A stretch of 64,000 nucleotides of DNA, taken from assembly GCF_012273655.1 (NCBI RefSeq), contig NZ_JAAWWP010000005.1:248001-312000 (forward strand). Reading direction: 5' to 3'. How positions within the stretch are numbered: the stretch's first letter is position 1; each line of letters opens with the position of its first letter. Both the position numbers and the translations under genes were made by a program. Under the pieces are notes generated by a model. The model was not told the origin of the DNA and ran no database searches. It saw only the letters and a list, made by a program, of their open reading frames with translations. Source of the DNA: Streptomyces physcomitrii (lineage in GTDB: Bacteria > Actinomycetota > Actinomycetes > Streptomycetales > Streptomycetaceae). Shown in pieces: positions 15,640 to 25,913 of the stretch.

Positions 15640-18249
15640 TCAGAGGCTCTTGCCCCCACCCCCCGTGCCCGCCCCGACGATCAGACCCCCCGGCCCCGCG
15701 TCGTCCACCCGTACCGTGTCGCCGTCCTTGACCTCGCCGGAGAGGATCTCCTTGGCGAGGCGGTCGCCGATGGCGGTCTGGACGAGGCGGCGCAGTGGGC
15801 GGGCGCCGTAGGCCGGGTCGTTGCCCTCGCGGGCGAGCCAGGCGAGGGCGGCGTCGGTGACCTCCAGGGTGAGCCTGCGGTCGGCGAGTCTGCGGGCGAG
15901 GCGGTCGACCTGGAGGCGGGCGATGCGGGTCAGCTCCTCCTGGGTGAGCGCGGCGAAGACGACCAGGTCGTCCAGGCGGTTGAGGAACTCCGGCTTGAAG
16001 GAGGAGCGGACGACCTCCAGGACCTGTCCCCGCTTCTCGGCCTCGGAGAGCGTCGGGTCGACGAGGTACTGGCTGCCGAGGTTGGAGGTGAGGATCAGGA
16101 TGGTGTTGCGGAAGTCGACGGTGCGGCCCTGACCGTCCGTCAGGCGGCCGTCGTCCAGGACCTGGAGGAGGACGTCGAAGACCTCGGGGTGCGCCTTCTC
16201 CACCTCGTCGAGCAGCACCACCGAGTACGGGCGCCTGCGTACCGCCTCGGTGAGCTGGCCGCCCTCCTCGTAGCCGACGTAGCCGGGCGGGGCGCCGACC
16301 AGGCGGGCCACGCTGTGCTTCTCGCCGTACTCGCTCATGTCGATGCGGACCATGGCGCGTTCGTCGTCGAAGAGGAAGTCGGCGAGAGCCTTGGCGAGTT
16401 CGGTCTTTCCGACGCCGGTCGGGCCGAGGAAGAGGAAGGAGCCGGTGGGGCGGTCCGGATCGGCGATTCCGGCCCGGGTGCGGCGTACCGCGTCGGAGAC
16501 CGCGCGCACCGCCTCGCCCTGCCCGATCAGCCGCTTGCCCAACTCCTCCTCCATGCGCAGGAGTTTCTGGGTCTCGCCCTCCAGGAGGCGTCCGGCCGGG
16601 ATGCCGGTCCAGGAGCCGACCACGTCCGCGATGTCGTCGGGGCCGACCTCCTCCTTGACCATGGTGTCCGCGGCGGCCTCCTCCTCGGCGGCCGAGGCCT
16701 CCTCCAAGTCCCGCTCCACGGCCGGGATCTCGCCGTAGAGGAGCTTGGAGGCGGTGTCGAAGTCGCCGTCGCGCTGGGCGCGTTCGGCCTGGCCGCGCAG
16801 TCCGTCGAGCTTCTCCTTCAGCTCACCGACCCGGTTGAGGGACTGCTTCTCCTTCTCCCAGCGGGCGCCGAGCCCGCGCAACTCCTCCTCCTTGTCGGCG
16901 AGATCGCGCCGCAGCCGCTCCAGGCGCTCGATGCTCGCCTTGTCGGTCTCCTTGCTGAGGGCCAGCTCCTCCATCTTCAACCGGTCGACGGCGCGCTGGA
17001 GTTCGTCGATCTCGACGGGCGAGGAGTCGATCTCCATCCGCAGCCGGGAGGCCGCCTCGTCGACCAGGTCGATGGCCTTGTCGGGCAGGAAGCGGGAGGT
17101 GATGTACCGGTCGGAGAGCGCGGCCGCGGCGACCAGCGCGCTGTCCGCGATCTGCACCTTGTGGTGGGCCTCGTAGCGGCCCTTGAGCCCGCGCAGGATG
17201 GCGATGGAGTCGGCCACGCTGGGTTCGGCGACCAGGACCTGCTGGAAGCGGCGCTCCAGGGCCGGGTCCTTCTCGATCCGCTCGCGGTACTCGTCCAGGG
17301 TGGTCGCGCCGACCATGCGCAGCTCGCCGCGGGCCAGCATGGGCTTGAGCATGTTGCCCGCGTCCATCGAGGAGTCGCCGCCCGCGCCCGCGCCGACGAC
17401 GGTGTGCAGCTCGTCGATGAAGGTGATGATCTGCCCGTCGCTGTCCTTGATCTCGCCGAGGACGGTCTTCAGCCGCTCCTCGAACTCGCCGCGGTACTTG
17501 GCCCCGGCCACCATCGCGCCGAGGTCCAGCGAGACCAGCCGCTTGTTCTTCAGCGACTCGGGCACGTCGCCCTTCACGATCCGCTGCGCGAGGCCCTCCA
17601 CGACGGCGGTCTTGCCGACGCCGGGCTCACCGATGAGCACCGGGTTGTTCTTGGTGCGGCGGGACAGCACCTGCACCACGCGCCGGATCTCCTGGTCCCG
17701 CCCGATGACCGGGTCGAGCCTGCCCTCGCGGGCGGCGGCGGTGAAATCGGTGCCGAACTTCTCCAGGGCCTTGTAGCTGCCCTCCGGATCGGGCGTCGTC
17801 ACCCGTCGTCCTCCCCTGCTCTTCTGGAATGCGGCCAGCAGCTTCTTCTCACTCGCACCCTGCTCGGTGAGTACGTCCCCGGCGCGGCCGCCCTTGCCGG
17901 CGATACCGATCAGCAGATGCTCCGTCGACAGGTACTCGTCGCCGAGCTCCCCGGCCTGCCGGTCCGCCTCGGCGAGTACGGCGAGCAGCTCCCGGTCGGG
18001 CCCCGGCGGGGCCACCGTGGAACCGGTGACGCTCGGCAGCTGCCCGAGCAGGCGCTCGGCGCCCTCGCGTACCGCCGCCTGGTCGGCCTCGACGGCGGTG
18101 AGCAGGTCGGTGATGTTCTCGTTGGCCCGCCCCGCGAGCAGCGCGAGGAGCAGATGCGCCGGGGTCAGGTCGGCGTGGCCGTCCGCCACGGCACGGCTGC
18201 TGGCCGCGTTGATCGCGTCCCGGCTTCTGTTGGTCAGCTCGGCGTCCAC
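15640..18249 (-). CDS. clpB: ATP-dependent disaggregase ClpB
   Basis: The 869-residue protein has the full Hsp104/ClpB architecture. The Clp N-domain spans about 1-145; AAA1 has Walker A GEPGVGKT near 206; the coiled-coil middle domain spans about 400-520; AAA2 has Walker A GPTGVGKT near 607. The Walker B/arginine-finger regions are intact. It resolubilises aggregated proteins together with DnaK/DnaJ/GrpE, which are encoded 10 kb away. The GTG at 18249 follows GAGGAGG and begins the conserved [11 protein letters not shown] segment; the frame continues to 18441 without support. An HspR operator (HAIR) at 18332-18352 lies about 85 bp upstream, indicating HspR repression shared with the dnaK operon. 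Confidence 0.97.
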   Translation of the reverse strand: MDAELTNRSRDAINAASSRAVADGHADLTPAHLLLALLAGRANENITDLLTAVEADQAAVREGAERLLGQLPSVTGSTVAPPGPDRELLAVLAEADRQAGELGDEYLSTEHLLIGIAGKGGRAGDVLTEQGASEKKLLAAFQKSRGGRRVTTPDPEGSYKALEKFGTDFTAAAREGRLDPVIGRDQEIRRVVQVLSRRTKNNPVLIGEPGVGKTAVVEGLAQRIVKGDVPESLKNKRLVSLDLGAMVAGAKYRGEFEERLKTVLGEIKDSDGQIITFIDELHTVVGAGAGGDSSMDAGNMLKPMLARGELRMVGATTLDEYRERIEKDPALERRFQQVLVAEPSVADSIAILRGLKGRYEAHHKVQIADSALVAAAALSDRYITSRFLPDKAIDLVDEAASRLRMEIDSSPVEIDELQRAVDRLKMEELALSKETDKASIERLERLRRDLADKEEELRGLGARWEKEKQSLNRVGELKEKLDGLRGQAERAQRDGDFDTASKLLYGEIPAVERDLEEASAAEEEAAADTMVKEEVGPDDIADVVGSWTGIPAGRLLEGETQKLLRMEEELGKRLIGQGEAVRAVSDAVRRTRAGIADPDRPTGSFLFLGPTGVGKTELAKALADFLFDDERAMVRIDMSEYGEKHSVARLVGAPPGYVGYEEGGQLTEAVRRRPYSVVLLDEVEKAHPEVFDVLLQVLDDGRLTDGQGRTVDFRNTILILTSNLGSQYLVDPTLSEAEKRGQVLEVVRSSFKPEFLNRLDDLVVFAALTQEELTRIARLQVDRLARRLADRRLTLEVTDAALAWLAREGNDPAYGARPLRRLVQTAIGDRLAKEILSGEVKDGDTVRVDDAGPGGLIVGAGTGGGGKSL

Positions 18250-18331
18250 TGTCCTGTTTCCTCCTCGGGGCTCGCACCGCTCCAGGCCGCCCGGACCAGT
18301 ATTCATTACTGACTGGTCCAGGGTACACAAA

Positions 18332-18352
18332 GTTGAGCGGGTTCCACTCAAG
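18332..18352 (-). promoter_or_regulatory. HAIR element (HspR operator) upstream of clpB
   Basis: Read on the minus strand it is CTTGAGT-N7-GCTCAAC, a near-perfect match to the HspR-binding HAIR consensus CTTGAGT-N7-ACTCAAG. It lies 83 bp before the clpB start. Confidence 0.9.
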
Positions 18353-18433
18353 AATGAGGAGTGAGGTTCTGAGGGCGCGAGGAAGGGAGGGGGGTGCGGT
18401 TGCGTGTCCGGGCCCCCGCAGTAGGTTCGCCGC

Positions 18434-18868
18434 ATGGCCACCGACCCCCGCGACCCGGGCGAGAGCTACCTCGCCTTCTGGCGCGAGCCGCTCCAGTGCA
18501 CCCTGACCACCCTGCGGCCGGACGGCACCCCCCACTCGGTGCCGGTGAACGTGACGTACGATCCGGCGGCCGGGATCGCCCGCGTCCTCGCCGGCCGGAC
18601 CAGTACGAAGGTCCGCAACATCCTGGCCGGGCAGCGGGCCGCCGGGGCGCCGGACGGGACGCCCGCCGGGGCCCCGGTCTCGGTGAGCCAGCACGCCAGG
18701 GGCGGACGCTGGGCGACCCTGGAGGGCCGGGCGGTGATCCGTACCGACCCGGGGGCGGTGGCGGACGGCGAGCGGCGCTCCACGGAGCGGTACGGGCGCA
18801 CGCCCCGGGAGAACCCCGAGCGCGTGGTGATCGAGATCCACCTGACCCGGGCGATGGGGCGGGCCTGA
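18434..18868 (+). CDS. PPOX-class (pyridoxamine-phosphate-oxidase-fold) F420/flavin-dependent protein
   Basis: The 144-residue protein has the split-barrel layout of small PPOX-class enzymes. [28 protein letters not shown] strands (part: [12 protein letters not shown]) lie at about 18-40, TSTKVRNI near 60 and [13 protein letters not shown] near 95. This pattern is typical of F420- or FMN-binding reductases in actinobacteria. The substrate is unknown. It is divergent from clpB and its promoter region overlaps the HAIR element, so HspR might also touch its transcription, although no second operator is seen. The ribosome site is weak. Confidence 0.8.
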   Translation: MATDPRDPGESYLAFWREPLQCTLTTLRPDGTPHSVPVNVTYDPAAGIARVLAGRTSTKVRNILAGQRAAGAPDGTPAGAPVSVSQHARGGRWATLEGRAVIRTDPGAVADGERRSTERYGRTPRENPERVVIEIHLTRAMGRA

Positions 18869-18962
18869 GGCGCCGGGCACCGCGGCCCGGCCCGCCCGCC
18901 CGCACGAGGCGTCACGGCGCCCGTACGGCATCGCCCCGTCCCGAGCCGTGCGCGCAGACGCG

Positions 18963-18999
18963 AGCGGCGCCACCGTGTTCAGGTCACGGTGGCGCCGCT
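18963..18999. terminator. strong bidirectional terminator
   Basis: A perfect 15-bp stem AGCGGCGCCACCGTG / CACGGTGGCGCCGCT surrounds a 7-nt loop. It separates the PPOX-class gene from the converging Rieske-like gene. Confidence 0.85.
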
Positions 19000-19044
19000 G
19001 CGGGGGGAAGTGCCTGCGCGATCTACGACGACGGGGGAATCGCG

Positions 19045-19383
19045 TCAGGCACTGCGGGGGGTGGCCGGGATGGCTTGGCTCGTGTTCAGGTGTTCCGGCT
19101 CGGAGAGCCGGTTGTCGCGCCGGTCGAAGTTCACGAAGATCATTCCGTACCGCACCGCACACCGCACGGGCTGGGGAGCCCCTCGCGGCCTGCGCAGCAG
19201 GCGGAACGCGCGTACTTCTTCCTCCTCGTCACGGGTCACGACGACCGGTTCACCGAAGACGGTGACCGTGAGCGTGTCGCCGGGGTGGGGGACCGCCGTG
19301 GCGAGGTCGACGAAGTGCCACCCGAGACGGTAGGCCGAGGCCATCTCGCGCCGGAAGGAACTGTCGTCCGGGGGGGTGGTCAT
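19045..19383 (-). CDS. small Rieske-like protein lacking the iron-sulfur ligands
   Basis: The 112-residue protein resembles the N-terminal strands of ring-hydroxylating-oxygenase Rieske domains: GWHFVDLATAVPHPGD, then FGEPVVVTRDEEEEVRAF, and later GMIFVNFD. The two cluster-binding motifs (C-x-H and C-x-x-H) are absent. Where the first should be the sequence reads LLRRPRGAP, and only a single Cys remains. It therefore cannot bind a normal [2Fe-2S] centre and may be a binding or scaffold protein. Its ATG overlaps the stop of the secreted-peptide gene by 4 nt, so the two are translationally coupled. The Rieske resemblance is my reading and needs a profile search. Confidence 0.7.
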   Translation of the reverse strand: MTTPPDDSSFRREMASAYRLGWHFVDLATAVPHPGDTLTVTVFGEPVVVTRDEEEEVRAFRLLRRPRGAPQPVRCAVRYGMIFVNFDRRDNRLSEPEHLNTSQAIPATPRSA

Positions 19384-19634
19384 GCGATCGTGGGGGACGT
19401 AGAGCTGTTTGGGAGAGTGTTCCAGGAGACGTCACCGGCGACATCGTCGGTGCCCTTCTCCTGTACGGCCCTCCCCTGGGGCCCGGGGGTGTTCCACGAA
19501 ACGTCATCGGCGACGACCACTGCGCTGTTCCAGGAGACGTCCCCGGGTGCGGCGGCAGCGAACGCGACCAGGGCGAAGCCCACAGCAAGCACTGAGCGAA
19601 GCATCTTTCGGGACATAGTCGGCTTCGTCCTCAC
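19380..19634 (-). CDS. small secreted peptide precursor with three DVSWN repeats
   Basis: The 84-residue product has a signal peptide: basic residues, then a hydrophobic LRSVLAVGFALVAFAAAA-type core (in part: VLAVGFALVAF) ending in an Ala-rich cleavage region. The mature peptide has about 55 residues. It contains GDVSWN, DDVSWN and GDVSWN spaced by 11-27 residues, with no Cys. The start is probably the GTG at 19634, which follows GGGAGAGG with 10 nt spacing; an internal ATG at 19616 is possible. It is the first gene of a two-gene operon and is transcribed divergently from five paralogous LuxR-type regulators. Repeated short motifs after a signal peptide suggest a multi-copy signalling peptide or a substrate for modification; this is inference. 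Confidence 0.75.
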   Translation of the reverse strand: MRTKPTMSRKMLRSVLAVGFALVAFAAAAPGDVSWNSAVVVADDVSWNTPGPQGRAVQEKGTDDVAGDVSWNTLPNSSTSPTIA

Positions 19635-19747
19635 TTGATCGGTTCCTCTCCCCCGCACCCTCATGACGATGGCGCATACCGGCACGTTGAGGCCACAGAA
19701 CCAATGCATCATGTTCCTGTAGGTTCAGGACCCTGGGGGGTGAAGAA

Positions 19748-20731
19748 TTGGCAACAAAAGAGGCAAAGGCGACACATCCGCACTCGGTGACCGCCCTGTG
19801 CGACGAAGGGGCACGTCTTTATGCCGCGGCGCTGAGCGCGGGACGGATCAGCCGGTCGGAGGTGGGATCGGCGTCCTGCCTGCTGGAACTCGCACTGCTG
19901 CGCCCGGATCCGGACGACGGGAACTGGCTGCGCCCGCTGGCCCCTTCGGCGGCGCTGGCGCAGCGGCTGCATCCGCTGGAGCGCGAGATCCAGGAGCGGC
20001 GGCGCCTGTCCATCGAACTCGCTGACGCTTTCGAGCCGTTCATGGCGATCACCGCGCAGGAGCCGGCGACCACGCACGCGATCACGATCCTGGAAGGCTT
20101 CCAGACCATCAACGCGACGCTGGACGTCGCCACGGCCGAGTGCAAGGAGGAGATCCTCACCGTCCAGCCCGGCGGCGTACGGGACTTCGACTCGCTCTCC
20201 CAGTCGCTGGAGCGCATCGAGGAGCCGCTGAGCCGGGGCGTGCGCATGCGGACCCTCTACCAGCACACCGTGCGGCACGGCCCCGGGATCTACGCGTACG
20301 TGGAGCGGATCGGGACCGACCGGATCGAGATCCGCACGCTCGAAGAGCTCGTCGACCGCATGATCATCTTCGACCGCACCATGGCGATCATCCCCGCGCG
20401 CCGCGACCGGCGGGTCGCCCTGGAGCTCCGGCACCCCGGTCTCGTGGACTACCTGGCGTCGGTGTTCGACCAGTTCTGGCAGCAGGCCACCCCGCTGACG
20501 GAGGAGCCGCCGTACCCCTCCGCGCCCGACGGCATCACCGGGGTGCAGCGCTCCATCGCCAAGCTCCTGATCGAGGGCTATGTGGACGAGGCCATCGCCC
20601 GCCGCCTCGGCATGAACGTCCGCACCTGCCGCGCCCACATCGCCAAACTGGCCGCCGCGCTCGGCAGCGGGAGCCGGGCCCAACTCGGTTTTCTGATCGC
20701 AAAGTCAGGAGTCCTGGACCAGGAGCAGTAG
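19748..20731 (+). CDS. LuxR-type transcriptional regulator with PLD/TrmB-like sensor domain (copy 1)
   Basis: The 327-residue protein has an N-terminal helical part (CDEGARLYAAALSAG onward, about 15-110). A TrmB/phospholipase-D-like domain lacking a catalytic HKD motif covers about 115-235, including MRTLYQHT near 165 and FDRTMAIIPA near 210. A C-terminal LuxR/GerE helix-turn-helix spans about 258-325. No receiver domain is present, so it is probably controlled by a ligand or partner. It starts with TTG at 19748 after GGGGTGAAG. It is the first of five tandem paralogues and lies divergent from the DVSWN peptide gene, 113 bp apart; the shared intergenic region is the likely control site. Confidence 0.88.
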   Translation: MATKEAKATHPHSVTALCDEGARLYAAALSAGRISRSEVGSASCLLELALLRPDPDDGNWLRPLAPSAALAQRLHPLEREIQERRRLSIELADAFEPFMAITAQEPATTHAITILEGFQTINATLDVATAECKEEILTVQPGGVRDFDSLSQSLERIEEPLSRGVRMRTLYQHTVRHGPGIYAYVERIGTDRIEIRTLEELVDRMIIFDRTMAIIPARRDRRVALELRHPGLVDYLASVFDQFWQQATPLTEEPPYPSAPDGITGVQRSIAKLLIEGYVDEAIARRLGMNVRTCRAHIAKLAAALGSGSRAQLGFLIAKSGVLDQEQ

Positions 20732-20836
20732 CCGGGTCTCTGTACTATGCACGGCCGGGAGTGGACGAGGGCAAGCGGTTACCACCCGACTCCGCTCCCT
20801 CCCCGCCCCCACGTGGCCGACCAGGGGATCCGCAGC

Positions 20837-21811
20837 ATGACCCACGAGCACCCGCCCCACCCCGTCGAGAAGCTGTGCGAGGCGGGCCTTCGCGTCTACG
20901 CACAGGCGCTCCGCGAGGGCCACGTCGCCGTCGAGGACGCCGAGGCCGCGCCCTGCCTGACCCGGTTCGGCCTGCTTCATCCGGACTTCGAGGACAGCCG
21001 CTGGCTGAAGCCCGCGCCCCCGGCCGTGCTGCTGCCCCGGCTGCTGCGCGGCATCGAGGACGAGGTCGCCCGCCACCGCAGGCGCGAGCGCGAACTCGCG
21101 GAGATCTTCGAGCCGTTGATGGCCCTGGACGCCGACCGCTCGCCCGCCGCGCAGTCCTCGGCGCTGACCGTGCTCAGCGGCACCGGCCCGATCAACGCGG
21201 CCATCCAGCACGTGATGGCCGAGGCCACCCAGGAGATCCTGACCATCCAGCCGGGCGGCGCCCGTTCGGCCGCCGCGCTCGCCGAGTCCTACGCGCAGGA
21301 GCAGGCCATGCTGGACCGGGGCGCCCGGATGCGCACCCTCTACCAGCACACCACCCGCTACGCGCACGCCGTACTGGACCACTTCGGCCGCCTGCGCGGC
21401 GACGTCGAGGCGCGCACCCTGAGCGAGGTCACCGACCGGCTGGTGGTCATCGACCGCTCGGTGGCCTTCATTCCGGCCAACGCCGAGCGCACCCTGGCCC
21501 TGGAGATACGTCACCCCTCGGTGATCGCCTACCTCACCACCACCTTCGAGCGGCAGTGGAATCTGGCCACCCCGCTGTTCCCGACCGCCGCCCAGCAGCC
21601 CCAGGAGAACGGTGTCACCGCCCGCCAGCGCGCCATCGCCGCCCTGCTCGTGGAGGGCGAGACCGACGCCCGGATCGCCGAGCGGCTCGGCATGAACGTC
21701 CGCACCTGCCGCGCCCACATCGCCAAACTGGCCGCCACCCTCGGCAGCGCGAACCGGGCCCAACTCGGCTTCCTCATCGGCCGGTCCCAGATCCTCGACC
21801 AGGAGCAGTGA
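20837..21811 (+). CDS. LuxR-type transcriptional regulator with PLD/TrmB-like sensor domain (copy 2)
   Basis: The 324-residue paralogue has the same layout: LCEAGLRVYAQAL at the start, ARMRTLYQHTTRY near 165, VIDRSVAFIPAN near 210, and a LuxR HTH over the last 65 residues. Its HTH-coding DNA is nearly identical to copy 1 over about 80 bp, which suggests recent duplication or gene conversion. The ATG at 20837 follows AGGGGA; an upstream in-frame ATG at 20747 lacks a ribosome site. The gap to copy 1 is 105 bp. Confidence 0.88.
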   Translation: MTHEHPPHPVEKLCEAGLRVYAQALREGHVAVEDAEAAPCLTRFGLLHPDFEDSRWLKPAPPAVLLPRLLRGIEDEVARHRRRERELAEIFEPLMALDADRSPAAQSSALTVLSGTGPINAAIQHVMAEATQEILTIQPGGARSAAALAESYAQEQAMLDRGARMRTLYQHTTRYAHAVLDHFGRLRGDVEARTLSEVTDRLVVIDRSVAFIPANAERTLALEIRHPSVIAYLTTTFERQWNLATPLFPTAAQQPQENGVTARQRAIAALLVEGETDARIAERLGMNVRTCRAHIAKLAATLGSANRAQLGFLIGRSQILDQEQ

Positions 21812-21919
21812 CGCCCGCGAGGGCCCTCGCGGACCGTCTTCGCGGAAAGCCTGCACGGGGCAACGACACCGGGCAGAGTGACCGGTCCAGACGCCTCCTC
21901 CCTCACGAAAGGCAGGGCG

Positions 21920-22894
21920 TTGTCCACGACGCACCACCCTCACGGCATCGACGAACTGTGCGAGCCCGGCGCCGCGCTCTACGCGCGTGCACTGCGCGCC
22001 GGGCGGCTGCCGCACGCGGCGGTGGAGTCCGCGCCCTGCCTGCTCGACATGGGCCTGCTCCAGCCCGATGTGGCCGACGCCGGGCTGCTGCTGCCCACCC
22101 CGCCCGCGGTCGCCCTGCCCCGGCTGCTGCACACCATCGAGGAGGACGTGACCCTGCGGCGGCAGAAGGAGGCGGCCCTCGCGGAAGCGTTCTCCCCCCT
22201 GCTGGCGCTGGACGCCGACCACCGGGCGCCCGCCGGGGACTCCTCGATCACCGCGCTCAAGGGCCTGGAGAGCCTCAGGAAGGCCGCCTCGCGAGCGGCC
22301 GCGGAGACCCGGGAGGAGGTGCTGGCCATCCGGCGCGGCAAGCGCTACGCGGAGTCGCTGGACGAGCGGCGCGGCATCGACGTCGGGGTGCTCAAGCGCG
22401 GCGGCCGGCTGCGCACCCTCTACCAGCACACCTCGCGCCACTCCCCCGTCGTCTCCGCGCACTTCGAGCGGCTCGGCGCGTACGACTTCCAGGCGCGCAG
22501 CCTGGACCACATACCCGAGCGGCTGGCCATCTTCGACCGCAAGGTGGCCTTCGTCCCGTCCGCCGAGGACCCGGACCTGGCGGTGGAGGTGCGCCACCCC
22601 ACGCTGGTCTCCTACCTGGTGTCGATGTACCAGGAGCTGTGGCGCTCGGCCGTGCCGCTGTTCCCGCGCAAGGCGCACCTGCCGGCCCCCGAGGGGTTCA
22701 CCGCCCGGCAGCGCGCCATCGCCCGGCTGCTCGTGGAGGGCCAGACCGACGCCAGGATCGCCGAGCGGCTCGGCATGAACGTGCGCACCTGCCGCACCCA
22801 CATCGGCAATCTCGCCACCACCCTCGGCAGCTCCAACCGGGCCCAACTCGGCTATCTCATCGGGAAATCCGGCATGCTCGACGACCCGGAGTGA
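21920..22894 (+). CDS. LuxR-type transcriptional regulator with PLD/TrmB-like sensor domain (copy 3)
   Basis: The 324-residue paralogue has LCEPGAALYARALRAG near the start. Its sensor region is the most diverged of the five: the usual IQPGG strand reads IRRGK. GRLRTLYQHTSRH, FDRKVAFVPS and the C-terminal LuxR HTH are intact. The TTG at 21920 is chosen because GAAAGG precedes it, matching the ribosome site of copy 4; an ATG at 21878 is an alternative. It is followed 99 bp later by copy 4. Confidence 0.86.
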   Translation: MSTTHHPHGIDELCEPGAALYARALRAGRLPHAAVESAPCLLDMGLLQPDVADAGLLLPTPPAVALPRLLHTIEEDVTLRRQKEAALAEAFSPLLALDADHRAPAGDSSITALKGLESLRKAASRAAAETREEVLAIRRGKRYAESLDERRGIDVGVLKRGGRLRTLYQHTSRHSPVVSAHFERLGAYDFQARSLDHIPERLAIFDRKVAFVPSAEDPDLAVEVRHPTLVSYLVSMYQELWRSAVPLFPRKAHLPAPEGFTARQRAIARLLVEGQTDARIAERLGMNVRTCRTHIGNLATTLGSSNRAQLGYLIGKSGMLDDPE

Positions 22895-22993
22895 ACGAGG
22901 CGGAACCGCTCCCCGCACTTCCCTCCTGCCACCCCCGCGACAGGAGTCCACGGGGCATCGGCAGAGAACGCTTTCCCGCCCGAAAGGCGCCGC

Positions 22994-23965
<972 letters not shown>

Positions 23966-24036
23966 ACGACCAGAATCCCCATACCCCCTCCGCGCCCAGA
24001 ACTTCAGGAAAGGCTGTGAACCCGGGAAGTGGCCCC

Positions 24037-25113
24037 ATGACCGGAAGCGACCCGGCAGCCCCCCTGCCCGAGACGGCGGCGCACGGCCACGACCCGGCCG
24101 AGCTGTGCCCCGAGGGCGCACAGCTCTACGGGCGGGCGCTGCGCGAGGGCCGGGTGACGCGGGAGGCCGCGGCGCGCGTGCCCTGCCTGGCCGAGGCGCG
24201 GCTGCTCGCGGCCGACCCCGAGGACCCGGGCGCCCTGCGGCCCACGCCGCCCGCGGTCGCGCTGCCCCGGCTGCTGCTCGACGTCTCGTACGGCATCGCC
24301 GACCGGCGGGGGCAGGCGGAGCGGCTGGCCGCGGAGTTCGCCCCGCTGATGGCGCTCGGCAGCAAGGGGCACCGGCCCGGGAGCACCGGGGCCGCCGCGA
24401 CCGGCGGGGACAGCGCGACCGGCGGGGACACCGCGGCCGCCGGGCACGCCGCGCCCGCCCCCGCGCTGACCGTGCACGAGGGCTTCGAGCGGATCAACGC
24501 GGCCATCGAGGAGGCGGTCGGCGAGGCCCGCACCGAGCTGCTCTCCATCCAGCCGGGCGGCACCCGGGCCCCGGCGACGCTGGCCCAGGCCCTGGCCCGG
24601 GACCGCGAGCTGCTCGCCCGGGGCGCCCGGATGCGCACCCTGTACCAGCACACCGCGCGCCACGACCCGAGCGTGCACGACTACTACGCGCTCCTGGAGG
24701 GGGACGCCGAGGTGCGCACCCTGGACGAGGTGACCGAGCGGCTGGTGATGTTCGACCGGCGGGTGGCGTTCATCCCGGCGAGCAAGGACCGCACCGTCGC
24801 CCTGGAGGTCCGCCACCGGACGCTGCTCGACTACTTCGTGATGACCTTCGAGCGGCTGTGGCGGCTGGCGACGCCGATGTACCCGGCGAGCGAGTCGGTG
24901 CCCTCGGCGGACGGCATCACCGCCCGGCAGCGCGCCATCGCCGCCCTCCTCGTCGAGGGCGAGACCGACGACCGGATCGCCGAGCGCCTCGGCCTGAACG
25001 TCCGCACCTGCCGGGCGCACATCGCGCGGCTCGCGGCCGTCCTCGGCAGCCGGAGCCGGGCCCAACTCGGCTACCTCATCGACCGATCGGGGATCCTCGA
25101 CCAGCGCCCGTGA
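24037..25113 (+). CDS. LuxR-type transcriptional regulator with PLD/TrmB-like sensor domain (copy 5)
   Basis: The 358-residue paralogue is longer than the other four because of an Ala/Gly/Thr-rich insertion (about 108-142, ATGGDSATGGDT) between the helical part and the sensor domain. ARMRTLYQHTARH, FDRRVAFIPAS and the LuxR HTH are intact. The ATG at 24037 follows GGGAAG; a GTG at 24016 preceded by AGGAAAGG is the alternative and would add seven residues. It is the last of the array. Confidence 0.86.
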   Translation: MTGSDPAAPLPETAAHGHDPAELCPEGAQLYGRALREGRVTREAAARVPCLAEARLLAADPEDPGALRPTPPAVALPRLLLDVSYGIADRRGQAERLAAEFAPLMALGSKGHRPGSTGAAATGGDSATGGDTAAAGHAAPAPALTVHEGFERINAAIEEAVGEARTELLSIQPGGTRAPATLAQALARDRELLARGARMRTLYQHTARHDPSVHDYYALLEGDAEVRTLDEVTERLVMFDRRVAFIPASKDRTVALEVRHRTLLDYFVMTFERLWRLATPMYPASESVPSADGITARQRAIAALLVEGETDDRIAERLGLNVRTCRAHIARLAAVLGSRSRAQLGYLIDRSGILDQRP

Positions 25114-25448
25114 CGCCGTCCGCGCCCGCCCGGCCGGAGCCCCCGCCCAGCTCAACAGCCCCGCCGGAGCCGCGTGACGGCCTGTGTCCCGCCTCACTTC
25201 CGTACCCCTGAAAGGACATTTGCGCGTTTTACCGCCCTATGCCACCCCTCCTGTCGCTGCGCTGCAAAAAGATGACCGTGGTGTGACAGGTGGGTGCACT
25301 GCATGGTGGAGGACGACGACGACCGTGACGCAGGACGACTGCCGCGCGCCCGCAGCCTGCGTCGCTGTGGGCGGGCCGGATTCAGGGACGGCCCGCCCGG
25401 GGAAAGCGCGCCTCTCGCGCGACAGCACTCCGGGGAGTGGGAGCACAG
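25114..25448. other. intergenic region without a clear gene
   Basis: The stretch between the regulator array and the orphan XRE gene has locally lower GC (a run of A residues near 25267). It contains small open frames with no ribosome site and a GCGCGCCTCTCGCGCG-type dyad near 25409. No RNA gene or peptide is convincing. Confidence 0.5.
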
Positions 25449-25757
25449 ATGGGAAGACCAGAAGCACACATCGATCCGTCCCAGGGACCTCTGCAGCGTT
25501 TCGCGAACGATCTGCGCACGGTACGGCGCAAGGCGGGCAGCCCCTCGTACGAGAGCCTCGCGAGCCGGGCGAACTACTCGGGCACCACGCTGGCCGCCGC
25601 CGCCCGCGGCATCCAGCTGCCCAGCCTGGAGGTCACGCTCGCCTATGTGAGCGCCTGCGGCGCCAACCCGCAGCCCTGGGTGGGCCATTGGCACCGCACC
25701 CGGGCCGCCCTCGCCCAGCGCGGGGACGTCCACGAGAAGGTCCGCGTACGGGCCTGA
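25449..25757 (+). CDS. stand-alone XRE-type helix-turn-helix protein
   Basis: The 102-residue protein starts MGRPEAHID and carries an XRE-like HTH: FANDLRTVRRKAG, then YESLASRANYSGTTLAAAA, then LPSLEVTLAYVSACG. In many Streptomyces proteins this exact kind of N-terminal domain is fused to large NACHT, WD40 or AfsR-like C-termini. Here it stops after about 100 residues, so it may be a remnant or an independent small regulator. The ATG at 25449 follows GGGAG; a GTG 12 nt upstream is the alternative. A terminator follows. Confidence 0.8.
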   Translation: MGRPEAHIDPSQGPLQRFANDLRTVRRKAGSPSYESLASRANYSGTTLAAAARGIQLPSLEVTLAYVSACGANPQPWVGHWHRTRAALAQRGDVHEKVRVRA

Positions 25758-25820
25758 ACCGGCCACGGGGTCCGGATGCCGCGCGGACACGAAGTCCCGG
25801 ACCCCGCGTACGCACACGAC

Positions 25821-25853
25821 AGGTCCGGGAGGCGCACTCCGCCTCCCGGACCT
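25821..25853. terminator. bidirectional terminator
   Basis: A perfect 14-bp stem AGGTCCGGGAGGCG / CGCCTCCCGGACCT with a 5-nt loop lies between the XRE gene and the converging hspR gene. Confidence 0.85.
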
Positions 25854-25913
25854 GTGGTGTACCGGTGCTGTTCCCGTACCGGTGCCGGATCCGCTCCGGT
25901 GCCGGTGCCCCGC

